Part shown: piece after piece, positions 54,369 through 62,815 of the stretch
How the letters are laid out: each line of letters starts with the position of its first letter
Numbering within the stretch: the stretch's first letter is position 1
From: an uncultured Lewinella sp.
Lineage (GTDB): Bacteria; Bacteroidota; Bacteroidia; Chitinophagales; Saprospiraceae
Length of the DNA stretch: 64,000 nucleotides
Direction of reading: 5' to 3'
NCBI GenBank assembly: GCA_913057785.1
Contig: CAJXPD010000009.1
Span: 1-64,000, forward strand
Notes under the pieces: generated by a model
Told to the model about the DNA's origin: nothing
The model's input: only the letters and a program-made list of their open reading frames with translations
Database searches by the model: none
Position numbers and translations under genes: made by a program

Positions 54369-55358
54369 ATGAAGAAGTACCTAATTTTCCTATGTTGTTG
54401 TGTGACACAATTAATCTACTGTCAACAGGACGGTGATATTCTTAGCCAAACCAAGATCAATAACTTTGAAGCCTTGCTGGCTTATATCCAAAGTACAGAG
54501 GGCAGAGATTCCGTCTATCTAGACCCAGCGCGTTTTCGCCATTTCGAAGAAGTCGATGTATTCGGCATAACCTACCGGAGTGATGGGCTCAGAGTCAAAG
54601 GTTTCATGCTACAGCCAAAAGAAGCCGGGATCTATCCCTGCATTATTTACAATCGTGGAGGAAGTCTTGACTACGGGACTCTTACGCACTATGTCTCCTC
54701 GATTGGCCTAGGAGAATTAGCTCGGCTAGCTTCCGCTGGTTATCTAATCGTCGCCAGTCAATATCGAGGTAATGGTGGTGGAGAAGGGCAAGAGGAGTAT
54801 GGTGGAGCAGAAATCAACGACGTACTAAACCTAATTCCTCTATTGACTAGTTCTGCTGTCGCTGACACTTCTAGGATCGGAATTTTTGGTTGGAGTCGTG
54901 GCGGAGCCATGACTTTCCAAACCTTAAAACGAACCAATAAAATAAAGGTAGCAGCTGTGGGAGGGGCAGGCACGGATTACCTAGCCATTGCCAAAAACAC
55001 CCCCTTTCTCGATAAGTACTGGTCAGAATGGGTCCCTGGTTATGTAGAAGACAGAATTTCCACCCTACAGCAGCGCTCTGTAATACACTGGGTGGACCAA
55101 CTGCCACGGGATGTTCCTGTACTATTATTGCATGGCAACCTGGATTGGAAGGTGAAAGCCAATTTAATCTTAGAGCTAGCTTTAGAGTTTGAGAAGTATC
55201 TAATTCCTTATCGCCTGGTCATGTTTGATAAAGGTAAGCATGCGATTGCAGAGCACCGTGATGAAGTATTTGCGCAACTCACGAGTTGGTTTCATCGATA
55301 CCTAAGAGATAGGGAGTCCTTGCCAGATGTAGGTTATAAATACAATCGTTCGAATTAG
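54369..55358 (+). CDS. Exported alpha/beta-hydrolase, prolyl oligopeptidase (S9)-like
   Basis: The 329-residue protein has a signal peptide (MKKYLIFLCCCVTQLIYCQ). An S9-type catalytic domain covers about residues 60-315, with the nucleophile S176 in GIFGWSRGGAMTF, the Asp in LLHGNLDWKVKAN and the His in KGKHAIAEHRDE. The oxyanion region is RGGSLDYG and QYRGNGGGEGQEEYGGAEINDV. There is no N-terminal propeller, so it is shorter than classical dipeptidyl peptidases and resembles the single-domain exported relatives. It is followed by a motif-rich region and the ECF sigma gene. Confidence 0.9.
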   Translation: MKKYLIFLCCCVTQLIYCQQDGDILSQTKINNFEALLAYIQSTEGRDSVYLDPARFRHFEEVDVFGITYRSDGLRVKGFMLQPKEAGIYPCIIYNRGGSLDYGTLTHYVSSIGLGELARLASAGYLIVASQYRGNGGGEGQEEYGGAEINDVLNLIPLLTSSAVADTSRIGIFGWSRGGAMTFQTLKRTNKIKVAAVGGAGTDYLAIAKNTPFLDKYWSEWVPGYVEDRISTLQQRSVIHWVDQLPRDVPVLLLHGNLDWKVKANLILELALEFEKYLIPYRLVMFDKGKHAIAEHRDEVFAQLTSWFHRYLRDRESLPDVGYKYNRSN

Positions 55359-55374
55359 TGCTTCCTCTTACAGT

Positions 55375-55739
55375 GGTTTTGTTTAGCTTTTCTTCTGAAA
55401 CGGGGCCCTACAAGGGCAAATCACTAAACAATAAGTGCTATATCTGGTGCTGCGAGTATGATTTTAAGCATAATTTTGTGCTTTTGTACCACTTTGTAGA
55501 GCCATAAAGTGTAAAAAGTTAAACAAAACCGCCTTTCTTTCAATTTTTATTGAAAATTTCATATTCCAGACAAATAATCATAACTCATTGATAATCAATT
55601 AAAAATTAGTTCAAAATCAGAAATGTCGCCATTTTATCAAAAAAGAACAGGGGTGTAAATTTCCGCTTTGTTTAACTTTTTACTATATTTGTTTCAACAA
55701 AAGAGGGTAACATCTACTAAAAAGTTAAACAAAAGAATT
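55375..55739. promoter_or_regulatory. Regulatory region with four copies of TTTGTTTAACTTTT in alternating orientation
   Basis: Copies are at 55375-55391 (plus, GGTTTTGTTTAGCTTTT, one mismatch), 55512-55528 (minus, TAAAAAGTTAAACAAAA), 55666-55682 (plus) and 55718-55734 (minus, identical 17 bp to the copy at 55512). They alternate plus, minus, plus, minus, so they form two inverted pairs spaced about 120 and 35 bp. The third copy is followed by TATATTTG (55684-55691, a TAnnTTTG match). The last ends 5 bp before the sigma-factor ATG. The region between is very AT-rich. I infer autoregulatory promoter or operator sites of the sigma factor or of an associated regulator. Confidence 0.7.
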
Positions 55740-56285
55740 ATGTCTCAACTGGAATTTCACGATCGTTTTTATCAGATGGAGTCTTTACTACAGGCATTTG
55801 CCTACAACCTCACTAAAAATGTGGAGGACGCTAAGGATTTATTCCAGGAGACTGCATACAGAGCACTAACCAACAGAGAAAAGTTTAATCCAGGCACCAA
55901 TTTCAAAGCTTGGCTTTTTACGATCATGAAAAATATTTTCATCAATAACTATCGCAAAAAGACCAAGGCGAATACAATCATGGATTCTACGGACAATTTG
56001 TTCTATTTGAATTCAGGAAGTAATTCCATTGCTAATGGTGGCGAATCCAATGTTATGATGCAGGAACTAACTAAAATGGTAGAAAGACTGGACGATAGCA
56101 TTAAAGTCCCTTTCCTCATGCATTATAAAGGCTATAAGTACCAAGAAATCGCCGAAGAATTGGCATTGCCACTTGGTACGGTAAAGAGCAGAATATTCTT
56201 TGCTAGAAAAGAGTTGAAAGATCAAATCAGAAAGCATTACAAGTTGGCCAGAAATCTGAAGATGATTGGTCCTGCTAGCGAATAA
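55740..56285 (+). CDS. ECF-type sigma-70 factor
   Basis: From the ATG at 55740 the protein is 181 residues (MSQLEFHDRFYQMESLL onward); an apparent TTG start at 55668 would run through the repeat motifs and is rejected. Region 2 is AYNLTKNVEDAKDLFQETAYRALTNREKFNPGTNFKAWLFTIMKNIFINNYRKK and region 4 is HYKGYKYQEIAEELALPLGTVKSRIFFARKELK (given here as two recognised ECF blocks). A Ser/Asn-rich linker lies between. No anti-sigma gene is adjacent, suggesting control at transcription or by a distant partner. A strong terminator follows, so it is monocistronic. Confidence 0.95.
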   Translation: MSQLEFHDRFYQMESLLQAFAYNLTKNVEDAKDLFQETAYRALTNREKFNPGTNFKAWLFTIMKNIFINNYRKKTKANTIMDSTDNLFYLNSGSNSIANGGESNVMMQELTKMVERLDDSIKVPFLMHYKGYKYQEIAEELALPLGTVKSRIFFARKELKDQIRKHYKLARNLKMIGPASE

Positions 56286-56327
56286 GATATAAGATTTTTG
56301 TCCCCTTTTTTACTATTTCGATTTAGG

Positions 56328-56370
56328 AATACTCCTTTCCAAGAATTTGGAAAGGAGTATTTTATTTTTG
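56328..56370 (+). terminator. Intrinsic terminator after the sigma-factor gene
   Basis: A 15-bp perfect stem (56328-56342 with 56347-56361) has loop GAAT... (56343-56346) and a TATTTTTG-like T-rich tail ending near 56370. The outer A/T pairs and U-run fit a Rho-independent terminator. It ends 8 bp before mutY, so mutY needs its own promoter or relies on readthrough. Confidence 0.9.
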
Positions 56371-56377
56371 GGCTACC

Positions 56378-57478
56378 ATGACGAAACAAGAGATGAAGAA
56401 AGAAATGGATATCTTCCAAACTCAGCTACTGGATTGGTACCAACAAAACGACCGTCCGTTGCCCTGGAAAGAAGAAAAAGATCCGTATCTGATTTGGCTA
56501 TCTGAAATCATTCTACAACAGACCCGCGTAGCACAGGGCTTGCCGTACTTTGAAAAATTTAAAGCCCATTATCCAGATGTCAATAGTTTGGCAAATGCTC
56601 CTGCTGATGAGGTGATGAAATTATGGGAAGGCCTGGGCTACTACTCTCGAGCCAGAAACATGCATGCGACCGCAAAATACATTAGTGAAGAACTAGCCGG
56701 AAAATTCCCGACCACTTATAAAGAAATTCTATCCTTAAAAGGAGTCGGGCCGTACACTGCTGCAGCTATCTCATCCTTTGCTTTTGACCTCCCGCATGCT
56801 GTTGTAGATGGCAATGTTTACCGCGTGTTAGCCCGGTATTTTGGCATCGACACCCCTATTGATCAAACTCAAGGTAAAAAACGCTTTGCTGAGTTAGCAC
56901 AAACTCTCCTCGACGCCACCCAGCCAGGACGTTATAATCAGGCAATCATGGATTTTGGGGCCGTGCAATGTGTACCAAAGTCTCCGAAATGTAAACAATG
57001 CCCATTACAAGATTGCTGTCAGGCTTTTCAAGAAGATCAGGTCCAGCGCTATCCCATCAAGTCAAAGAAATTGGTCAAAAAGGACAGATTCTTTCATTTT
57101 TTGGTGTTTGACCATGAGGGTTCCACTTTTGTTCAAAAACGTGAATCAAAAGATATTTGGCTTCATTTATACCAGTTCCCTTTAATAGAAAGCCAGCAAT
57201 TCATTAGTACCTTTGCCGAGCTACGACAGCAAGAGCAATGGCCCAATTGGATCACACAGGCTAACTTGGGAGATTGGAATCTCTCCAGACCCTTTAAACA
57301 AGAATTGACCCATCAACGCATCCACGCCTTTTTCTTTAAAATATCTTTAAAAACACCCCCAAAAAGTATTCCTCCAGAATTTCTCATCACCGAAAGAGAA
57401 AACTTGACTAAATTCGCCTTCCCAAAAATCATAGATTTGTATTTAAAGGATAATTCGCTATATTTAAAATTGCTTTAG
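56378..57478 (+). CDS. mutY: Adenine DNA glycosylase MutY
   Basis: MutY removes adenine mispaired with 8-oxoguanine. The 366-residue protein shows the catalytic E43 in LSEIILQQTRV, the helix-hairpin-helix LKGVGPYTAAAI (119-131), catalytic D144 in VVDGNVYRV, and the 4Fe-4S cluster motif C-X6-C-X2-C-X5-C in CVPKSPKCKQCPLQDCC (an extra Cys follows). A C-terminal NUDIX-like domain (about 230-366) recognises the 8-oxoguanine. The start is the ATG at 56378, just after a terminator; an ATG two codons into the start (M6) is also possible. It heads the conserved mutY-ssb-gldE-gldD cluster. Confidence 0.96.
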   Translation: MTKQEMKKEMDIFQTQLLDWYQQNDRPLPWKEEKDPYLIWLSEIILQQTRVAQGLPYFEKFKAHYPDVNSLANAPADEVMKLWEGLGYYSRARNMHATAKYISEELAGKFPTTYKEILSLKGVGPYTAAAISSFAFDLPHAVVDGNVYRVLARYFGIDTPIDQTQGKKRFAELAQTLLDATQPGRYNQAIMDFGAVQCVPKSPKCKQCPLQDCCQAFQEDQVQRYPIKSKKLVKKDRFFHFLVFDHEGSTFVQKRESKDIWLHLYQFPLIESQQFISTFAELRQQEQWPNWITQANLGDWNLSRPFKQELTHQRIHAFFFKISLKTPPKSIPPEFLITERENLTKFAFPKIIDLYLKDNSLYLKLL

Positions 57479-57605
57479 GTTAACCGAAATCAGCCAGAAT
57501 TCAAGCTGTGGCGATCGGAAAATCTAGCCTTTCAGCATTGGTCTTTCCCTATGAGAAAAGAGGAAACTCCGGATTCATCATTGAACCAAAATCAAATTAA
57601 AAATA

Positions 57606-58097
57606 ATGGTAAATCGTGTGATATTGATTGGAAACTTGGGGCGTGATCCAGAAGTACGCCGTTTGGAGAATGGTGCAGTAGTAGCCAAGTTTTCGGTGGC
57701 CACCAATGAAAACTACAAAGACAGAAGTGGAGAATGGCAAACGCAGACGGAGTGGCATGATGTTGTGGTATGGCGTTCGCTAGCAGAACGAGCAGAACAA
57801 CAATTGAAAAAAGGAGCTCAGATATATCTAGAGGGTAAATTGACGCATAGAAGCTGGCAAGATCAGGAGGGTAATAATAGACGTACAACCGAGGTAGTAG
57901 CTAACTACTTCAGAATGATCGGTCGACGTGAAGGCGGAGGAGGTGGAGATCAAGGAGGTGGGTATTTCCCTTCCGCGAACGATGAGCAGCAACCTAGCAC
58001 TAATTTTTCTGCACCAAGTGCTCCTACAACTACACCTGCCCCCACAACAACTAATCAAGAGGCCGGTGCTCCCGCAGATGATGATTTGCCATTCTAA
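57606..58097 (+). CDS. ssb: Single-stranded DNA-binding protein
   Basis: This 163-residue protein has the OB-fold (about 1-105; VNRVILIGNLGRDPEVR, FSVATNENY, EWHDVVVWRSLAERAEQQLKKGAQIYLEGKL), a Gly-rich and Pro/Thr-rich disordered linker and the acidic C-terminal tip DDDLPF that recruits repair proteins. It follows mutY by 127 bp and is followed by gldE. Confidence 0.97.
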   Translation: MVNRVILIGNLGRDPEVRRLENGAVVAKFSVATNENYKDRSGEWQTQTEWHDVVVWRSLAERAEQQLKKGAQIYLEGKLTHRSWQDQEGNNRRTTEVVANYFRMIGRREGGGGGDQGGGYFPSANDEQQPSTNFSAPSAPTTTPAPTTTNQEAGAPADDDLPF

Positions 58098-58161
58098 TTT
58101 GAGCAATAGCTCCTTGGCAATCGGCATTTTATAATTCATATGCCTTATAACCACCAATCCC

Positions 58162-59619
58162 TTGGATACAGACCCTGACAGCTTGCTTTCCATTCTGTTT
58201 CTTTTGGTACTCCCAAGCGGAGAAATCTTTCTTGGCATTGCAACAGTGATACTGCTGTTACTTGCCTCTGCCCTGGTTTCGGGCTCAGAGGTTGCCTATT
58301 TTTCCCTGACGGAAAATGATTTAGAGAAACTCGATAGCGACAATAATCGCAGTAGTGATCGCATCTTGTTTTTGAAGGACCATCCCAGGACCTTACTAGC
58401 GACGATATTGATTAGCAATAATTTCATCAATATTGCTATTGTCATTATCTCAGAATTTGTACTCCGGCAACTCTTGCCGGATATGCTTTTTGAGCAGTGG
58501 GCATCTAGCCTTCGAGAAATGGTGGCTGGCAGTAGCCTTTCTCCGACTTTGTACGAGCCTTACTTTAGTATAGCTGGCACTGCTCGCACTTTTAGTTTTC
58601 TCATTACTGTAGTTGGCGTAACCTTCCTTTTGGTACTTTTCGGAGAAGTAGCTCCGAAGGTGTACGCTAGTTTGAATAATATTTATCTGGCTAGGGTCAT
58701 GTCTGGCCCGCTCAAGTTTTTGATGCGAGCCTTCAGTCCCATTAGTCGCATTTTGGTTAGCTGGACAAATAAGATAGAAAACCGGCTAGAAAGTAGTACT
58801 CAAACGGGTAGTTTGACCAGCAGAGAAGATATAGATGAAGCTATAGAACTAACGGTAAGTAATACCCAAGATGCGGACCAGGAAATCGATATTTTAAAGA
58901 GTATCGTCAAGTTTGGAGAGGTTTCGGTTACGCAAATTATGCGATCACGCCTTGATATCATCGCAGTAGATTTTCGCTTCGATTATGCGGCTTTAATAGA
59001 TGTTATTAAAGACTCTGGCTTTTCGCGAATCCCGGTTTATGATGAAGATATTGATAATGTTACTGGTATCCTCTATGTCAAGGATCTGCTAGGTCATCTA
59101 CATGCGGACAACAACTTTGAATGGCAAGAGCTAATCAGAACTAATGTACTCTTTGTACCTGAGGCAAAAAAGATTGATGACCTGCTTCGAGAATTTCAAT
59201 TGCAGCGCCTGCATATGGCGGTGGTGGTCGATGAATACGGAGGCACTTCCGGGATCGTAACCTTAGAGGACATCATGGAAGAAATCATCGGAGACATTAA
59301 AGATGAATTCGATGATAAACCAGAGGTCATTTACAAACAGATAAGCGATAATGAATATGCTTTTGAAGGAAAAACCCTTTTGAACGACGTTTGTCGAGTC
59401 ATCGGGATCAGCACGAGCACCTTCGATGAGGTAAAGGGGGAAGCCAATTCCTTGGCTGGCTTAATCCTGGAAGTTTTAGGCGAACAGCCAGAAGAAGGAT
59501 CAAGCCTAGCCTACGATCGTTTTGTGTTTAAAACCAGCTCCGTCAATGAGCGAAGAATTGAAGAGATCATAGTTATCGTGACACCAGAAGCAGAAGAGGC
59601 CACGGAAGACAATAAATAA
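58162..59619 (+). CDS. gldE: Gliding-motility-associated protein GldE (CNNM/CorC family)
   Basis: This 485-residue protein has an N-terminal DUF21/CNNM membrane domain (about 10-205, with about four helices; GSEVAYFSLTENDLEKL and LLVLFGEVAPKVYA), two CBS domains (about 230-350; MRSRLDIIAVD, SRIPVYDEDIDNVTGILYVKDLL, VVVDEYGGTSGIVTLEDIMEEIIGDI) and a CorC/HlyC transporter-associated domain (about 375-470). The start is TTG at 58162, since no in-frame ATG precedes it and an ATG frame at 58140 is out of phase and stops. In Bacteroidota it accompanies gldD and is needed for gliding or type IX secretion. Spacing to ssb is 64 bp and to gldD 102 bp. Confidence 0.92.
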   Translation: MDTDPDSLLSILFLLVLPSGEIFLGIATVILLLLASALVSGSEVAYFSLTENDLEKLDSDNNRSSDRILFLKDHPRTLLATILISNNFINIAIVIISEFVLRQLLPDMLFEQWASSLREMVAGSSLSPTLYEPYFSIAGTARTFSFLITVVGVTFLLVLFGEVAPKVYASLNNIYLARVMSGPLKFLMRAFSPISRILVSWTNKIENRLESSTQTGSLTSREDIDEAIELTVSNTQDADQEIDILKSIVKFGEVSVTQIMRSRLDIIAVDFRFDYAALIDVIKDSGFSRIPVYDEDIDNVTGILYVKDLLGHLHADNNFEWQELIRTNVLFVPEAKKIDDLLREFQLQRLHMAVVVDEYGGTSGIVTLEDIMEEIIGDIKDEFDDKPEVIYKQISDNEYAFEGKTLLNDVCRVIGISTSTFDEVKGEANSLAGLILEVLGEQPEEGSSLAYDRFVFKTSSVNERRIEEIIVIVTPEAEEATEDNK

Positions 59620-59721
59620 GCCGCTCTCTAGGTTATCTCAAAAGAAAAAATGACGCCGAGACGGTGGCTAATGCCTTAAAGTCCTGTTACTAGCCGAAAG
59701 GGGATAAAATCAACACCAATC

Positions 59722-60309
59722 ATGCGAATTCTATATTTTGTTTTGGCAATATGCCTGTTTACCGCCTGCGGTAGCGAGCTTAGTTACACGCCTAAACCAC
59801 GTGCCTTCCCAAAGGTCGAATACCCAACTCGAGATTATCAATCTTTTGACCAGGAAAGCTGTCCTTTTAGCTTTACCAGTCCCACCTACGCCAAAGTGAT
59901 TCGGGATACTAGCTTTTTTGAGGATTTGCCGCAACATTCCTGCTGGTTCGATCTCTACATTCCAGAATTCGATAGCCGCCTGCATTGTACCTACTCCCCC
60001 ATCACTCCCCAGCAGACTTTTCAGGATCTCAAGGATGAATCCTTTCGCCTAGTAGACTGGCATAATAAGCGTGCCAACTATATTGAAGAAATCAACATCC
60101 GCAATGCCAATGGCGTGAGCGGTTTTGCTTTTGATATTCGTGGTCCTGCCGCCTCCCCCTTCCAATTTTATTTAACGGATAGTACGGATCACTTCTTGCG
60201 AGCAGCGCTCTACTTCAATACACAAGTTCAACCCGATTCCTTGGCCCCTATTTATGACTTTGTTAAAGAGGATCTCTTGACTATGATAGAGACCTTCCAA
60301 TGGAAGTAA
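59722..60309 (+). CDS. gldD: Gliding motility lipoprotein GldD
   Basis: This 195-residue lipoprotein has signal and lipobox MRILYFVLAICLFTAC (Cys16). Family landmarks are PKPRAFPKVEYPTRDYQ, CPFSFTSPTYAKV, CWFDLYIPEFDSRLHCTYSPI, KRANYIEEINIRNANGVSGFAFDI and HFLRAALYFNTQVQPDSLAP. GldD is essential for gliding in flavobacteria; its molecular role is unclear. It is preceded by gldE and overlaps or abuts the next gene, with which it may be co-translated. Confidence 0.95.
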   Translation: MRILYFVLAICLFTACGSELSYTPKPRAFPKVEYPTRDYQSFDQESCPFSFTSPTYAKVIRDTSFFEDLPQHSCWFDLYIPEFDSRLHCTYSPITPQQTFQDLKDESFRLVDWHNKRANYIEEINIRNANGVSGFAFDIRGPAASPFQFYLTDSTDHFLRAALYFNTQVQPDSLAPIYDFVKEDLLTMIETFQWK

Positions 60310-61265
60310 AAGCTACCATGAATAAACCGCTCGATACGCACCCTCTAACTGGGACTTATTGGAAAGAAAACTACATATGGGCAATTGGTATGCAGCTTTG
60401 CTGGAATCAGTTATCTGATGATATCATAGGCGGCCCCGTGCAACTGACAAAAGAAGGACAAGCGCACCAACAGCTAGTTGAATTATTTAATCAAAAAAGC
60501 TTCGATCAATCTGCTGTTTCTCCTGAATGCCTATACACCAATGCTGGTTTCGGGCCTCAGATTATCAAAACTATCCAGGAGGATCTAGCCAAAGATTTCC
60601 CAGAACGAACTACGGATACCTTAGGAGGCCTAGCTCCAGCTCTCGATGATCTAATCTGCTTCAGTTACCTCCTCAAGAAGTTTCAACATTTCAGTCTGTT
60701 CAAAGAAGTGGAGATGTCCTTTCTAGGGTCTAAGGTAAAAGGGTTCGCCCCTAAGACTTCCGCCTCTTATGGAATCGAAATATTGGACTATGATGATGAT
60801 GACAATTTCGTTTTAGCACTGCTATCCAAATCAAAGCAGGATGAGATCATCTTAATTAAGGGGAATGAGACGGCTAATATGGAAGAGATTCTTCACTTCA
60901 TCAGTACACCAGCAGGAGGTTCGATTCCGAAAGAAGGTGACATCATACAAATCCCTAATATTACACTACGGTTGACTCGAGATTACCACGAACTGATTGA
61001 TAGTCGTTTAGTAGCCGAAGGCCATGATTTGGATGGCTTCAGGTTGGTTAAAATGGAAGAACAAATAAGACTTTCCCTAAATTACATCGGCGCAACGGTA
61101 GAAAACGAGGCGGTTATGGTATTTACCAGGGGAGGTATGGACCAGCCTAAGCGTTTAGTCTTCGACAAGCCATTTTGGTTGATCATAAAGGAGACACAAT
61201 CCACTCAACCCTATCTCATCTTAAGAGTGAACAATACCGCTGTTTTAGAAGAGAAGACCGTTTAA
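60300..61265 (+). CDS. Protein of unknown function with serpin-like C-terminal segment
   Basis: Two starts are possible: ATG at 60300 (overlaps the gldD stop by 10 bp) or ATG at 60318 (9 bp after it). The 321-residue protein has no signal peptide. Its middle is acidic (EILDYDDDDNFVLALLSK). Near the end it reads LNYIGATVENEAVMVF, then RLVFDKPFWLIIKE and YLILRVNN, an order that recalls the serpin reactive-centre hinge followed by the F-shaped PFxFxI...GRVxNP segment. The first half lacks clear serpin landmarks such as the hydrophobic helix ANNLF, and the protein is shorter than a serpin. I can only say it is unrecognised with a by-eye serpin-like tail. It is probably in the gldD transcript. Confidence 0.75.
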   Translation: MEVKATMNKPLDTHPLTGTYWKENYIWAIGMQLCWNQLSDDIIGGPVQLTKEGQAHQQLVELFNQKSFDQSAVSPECLYTNAGFGPQIIKTIQEDLAKDFPERTTDTLGGLAPALDDLICFSYLLKKFQHFSLFKEVEMSFLGSKVKGFAPKTSASYGIEILDYDDDDNFVLALLSKSKQDEIILIKGNETANMEEILHFISTPAGGSIPKEGDIIQIPNITLRLTRDYHELIDSRLVAEGHDLDGFRLVKMEEQIRLSLNYIGATVENEAVMVFTRGGMDQPKRLVFDKPFWLIIKETQSTQPYLILRVNNTAVLEEKTV

Positions 61266-61310
61266 GGTGATATCGTTGCGCAAGCTCGCCAAAATCTTGC
61301 TTCTGCAGTA

Positions 61311-61748
61311 TTAGCCTGCTTCTAATATAGACTTAATACTTCTCAAATCTTTGTTATTGGCTCTGCGCATCATCAGGGCCATGAAAGGGGCAAAAAGCTT
61401 AGAAAAACCAGTAGGCTCCCCTCGGTTTCGGAGTGTCATTTTGGTCCTATTATCATCAATAGCAATCCAGGTATAGGTCGTTTCCATTAAAAAAGGACCA
61501 TCAGCCGTGCGCATGATCAACTTCTCATTGGGAATGAGTTTGATTATTTCATAGACGTAAGCTAAGGTCCTCCCCATGAATTGCGCTTTGAATGCAATCT
61601 GTGATCCTTGAGTTAATGGCTTAGTGGTGCGCCATTCAGCCGAATCAATATTCACGTACCACTCCGGAGCATTGTCCGGATTCATGGCATAACTAGAAAC
61701 GACTTCTACTGGCCTATTGATAATTATTTCAGTATTTACGTCTACCAT
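61311..61748 (-). CDS. SRPBCC-family protein (polyketide cyclase/dehydrase-like)
   Basis: The ATG at 61748 gives a 145-residue protein, MVDVNTEIIINRPVEVVSSYA, with the START/SRPBCC helix-grip layout: an early RPVEVV strand, DNAPEWYVNIDSAEWRTT, then TYTWIAIDDNRTKMTLRNRGEP and a C-terminal helix ending KDLRSIKSILEA. An upstream extension to 61838 runs across the previous gene's end and is rejected. It binds an unknown hydrophobic ligand. It starts 5 bp after the stop of the ABM-type gene, so they form an operon. Confidence 0.9.
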   Translation of the reverse strand: MVDVNTEIIINRPVEVVSSYAMNPDNAPEWYVNIDSAEWRTTKPLTQGSQIAFKAQFMGRTLAYVYEIIKLIPNEKLIMRTADGPFLMETTYTWIAIDDNRTKMTLRNRGEPTGFSKLFAPFMALMMRRANNKDLRSIKSILEAG

Positions 61749-61753
61749 AAAGA

Positions 61754-62053
61754 TTAGATTGGTGGGATTTCTGCTAAACTCTTGGCTACCGGAGCCTCGA
61801 TGCACAAGGGGTATAATTGCTTTACAAAGTGAGAGCAATAAGTAGAATCTCTATGCAGCTGCTGTGCCTCCGCATTAACAAAGGTCATGATATGATAAAA
61901 GTGATAAGGACGTTCCATTTCCTGGAAAGATCGATACAGAAGTGTATCTGGTTCGTTTTGTCTGATGGCAACGATGAACTCCTGAATGATCCCCTTCACA
62001 TCCTCTAGGGAGTTTGCGGGATCAATTGTAAAGGTAATGATCACATGTACCAT
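61754..62053 (-). CDS. Antibiotic biosynthesis monooxygenase (ABM)-like dimeric protein
   Basis: This 99-residue protein begins MVHVIITFTIDPANSLEDVKGI and has HFYHIMTFVNAEAQQLHRDSTYCSHFV, the alternating strand-helix pattern with the His/Phe/Tyr-rich segment of the ABM/YgiN dimeric alpha-beta barrel. No cofactor-binding motif is expected. It may be a quinol monooxygenase-like or stress protein. Five bp before the SRPBCC gene. Confidence 0.8.
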   Translation of the reverse strand: MVHVIITFTIDPANSLEDVKGIIQEFIVAIRQNEPDTLLYRSFQEMERPYHFYHIMTFVNAEAQQLHRDSTYCSHFVKQLYPLCIEAPVAKSLAEIPPI

Positions 62054-62217
62054 GGCAGGCCTGCTTTAGAGTTTAATAGGTTAGGCAATAAGGCCCAAGA
62101 TTCCTATTGAAGATCCCCATTCTAAAGCAGATTTCAAAATTACCTTTGATCAAGAATTGTAGGCCAGACAACAGTCCATGGAGAACCAAAACCGTTGTAA
62201 ACAGGGCCTATTAGTCA

Positions 62218-62505
62218 TTAGTTAGTAGATTCAAAGATTTGAGAGCGCTGTTTCTGCTGTTGGAATGGGGCGAGTTGGTCAAGGATTTGCTGATGATCCT
62301 CAGAGGCTGCCCAAGCGCGCAGCAAGGGCAAATTTTCGAACCTCAGTAAAAGGCAAGTGGTTCCTGGCTTTTCTACCTGCTTAATAGGCTGTATATTGAT
62401 AAAACCAGGCCACTGCTGCAAGACCTGTTCCACCCCTTCTACCCAAGCTGGAAAATAGCCGCGCCCAGCTTCATTCAAAAAATGTTCTACAATAACTATG
62501 ATCAT
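62218..62505 (-). CDS. ABM-like small protein
   Basis: This 95-residue protein begins MIIVIVEHFLNEAGRGYFPAW and continues VEGVEQVLQQWPGFINIQPIKQVEKPGTTCLLLRFENLPLLRAWAASEDHQQIL, the strand-helix-strand pattern with the W.G.F.. and LRFE segments of ferredoxin-like dimeric barrel proteins (ABM family). It is upstream of the other ABM/SRPBCC pair with a 164-bp gap. Function unknown. Confidence 0.75.
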   Translation of the reverse strand: MIIVIVEHFLNEAGRGYFPAWVEGVEQVLQQWPGFINIQPIKQVEKPGTTCLLLRFENLPLLRAWAASEDHQQILDQLAPFQQQKQRSQIFESTN

Positions 62506-62638
62506 AAGGTTTATTTTGACTTGTTGCTCCCTGCAAATCGCCTTATCCCATCAAACATCGGGTTCCTCCTTTCTAAGTCCTATTGCAGGTTTTAAGCACA
62601 AATAGTAGATTACCTATAGTTTCAAAACAAAGATTCTT

Positions 62639-62815
62639 TTGATTAAGAAACTAATGGATGATGGCTACAGTTTAGATGGAGCAGTAAAGAAGAAGGAAAA
62701 GAGTATACGATTAATCGAAGAAACCTTGGCTACGCTCAAACAGCCATCCAACCAGAACAAGGACAAACAAGCTATTCGATATGAAAGACATAGAAACTCC
62801 AAGATTGAGATTTAG
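62639..62815 (+). pseudogene. Short MerR-like fragment overlapping the GNAT gene start
   Basis: A 58-codon frame (TTG at 62639, or ATG at 62654) reads LIKKLMDDGYSLDGAVKKK, then EKSIRLIEETLATLKQ and a polar tail. The segment resembles the helix-3/linker of MerR-type regulators (IKxLxDxGYSLxxxxxK followed by a coiled coil) without the N-terminal winged helix. The frame is open upstream back to a stop at about 62606, with no ATG. It overlaps the GNAT start by 35 bp. It may be a decayed regulator end or chance. Confidence 0.3.

Noticed and set aside
55668-55739. N-terminal extension of the ECF sigma gene from TTG
   Set aside because: It would translate the repeat motif and promoter region; sigma region 2 begins normally from the ATG at 55740.
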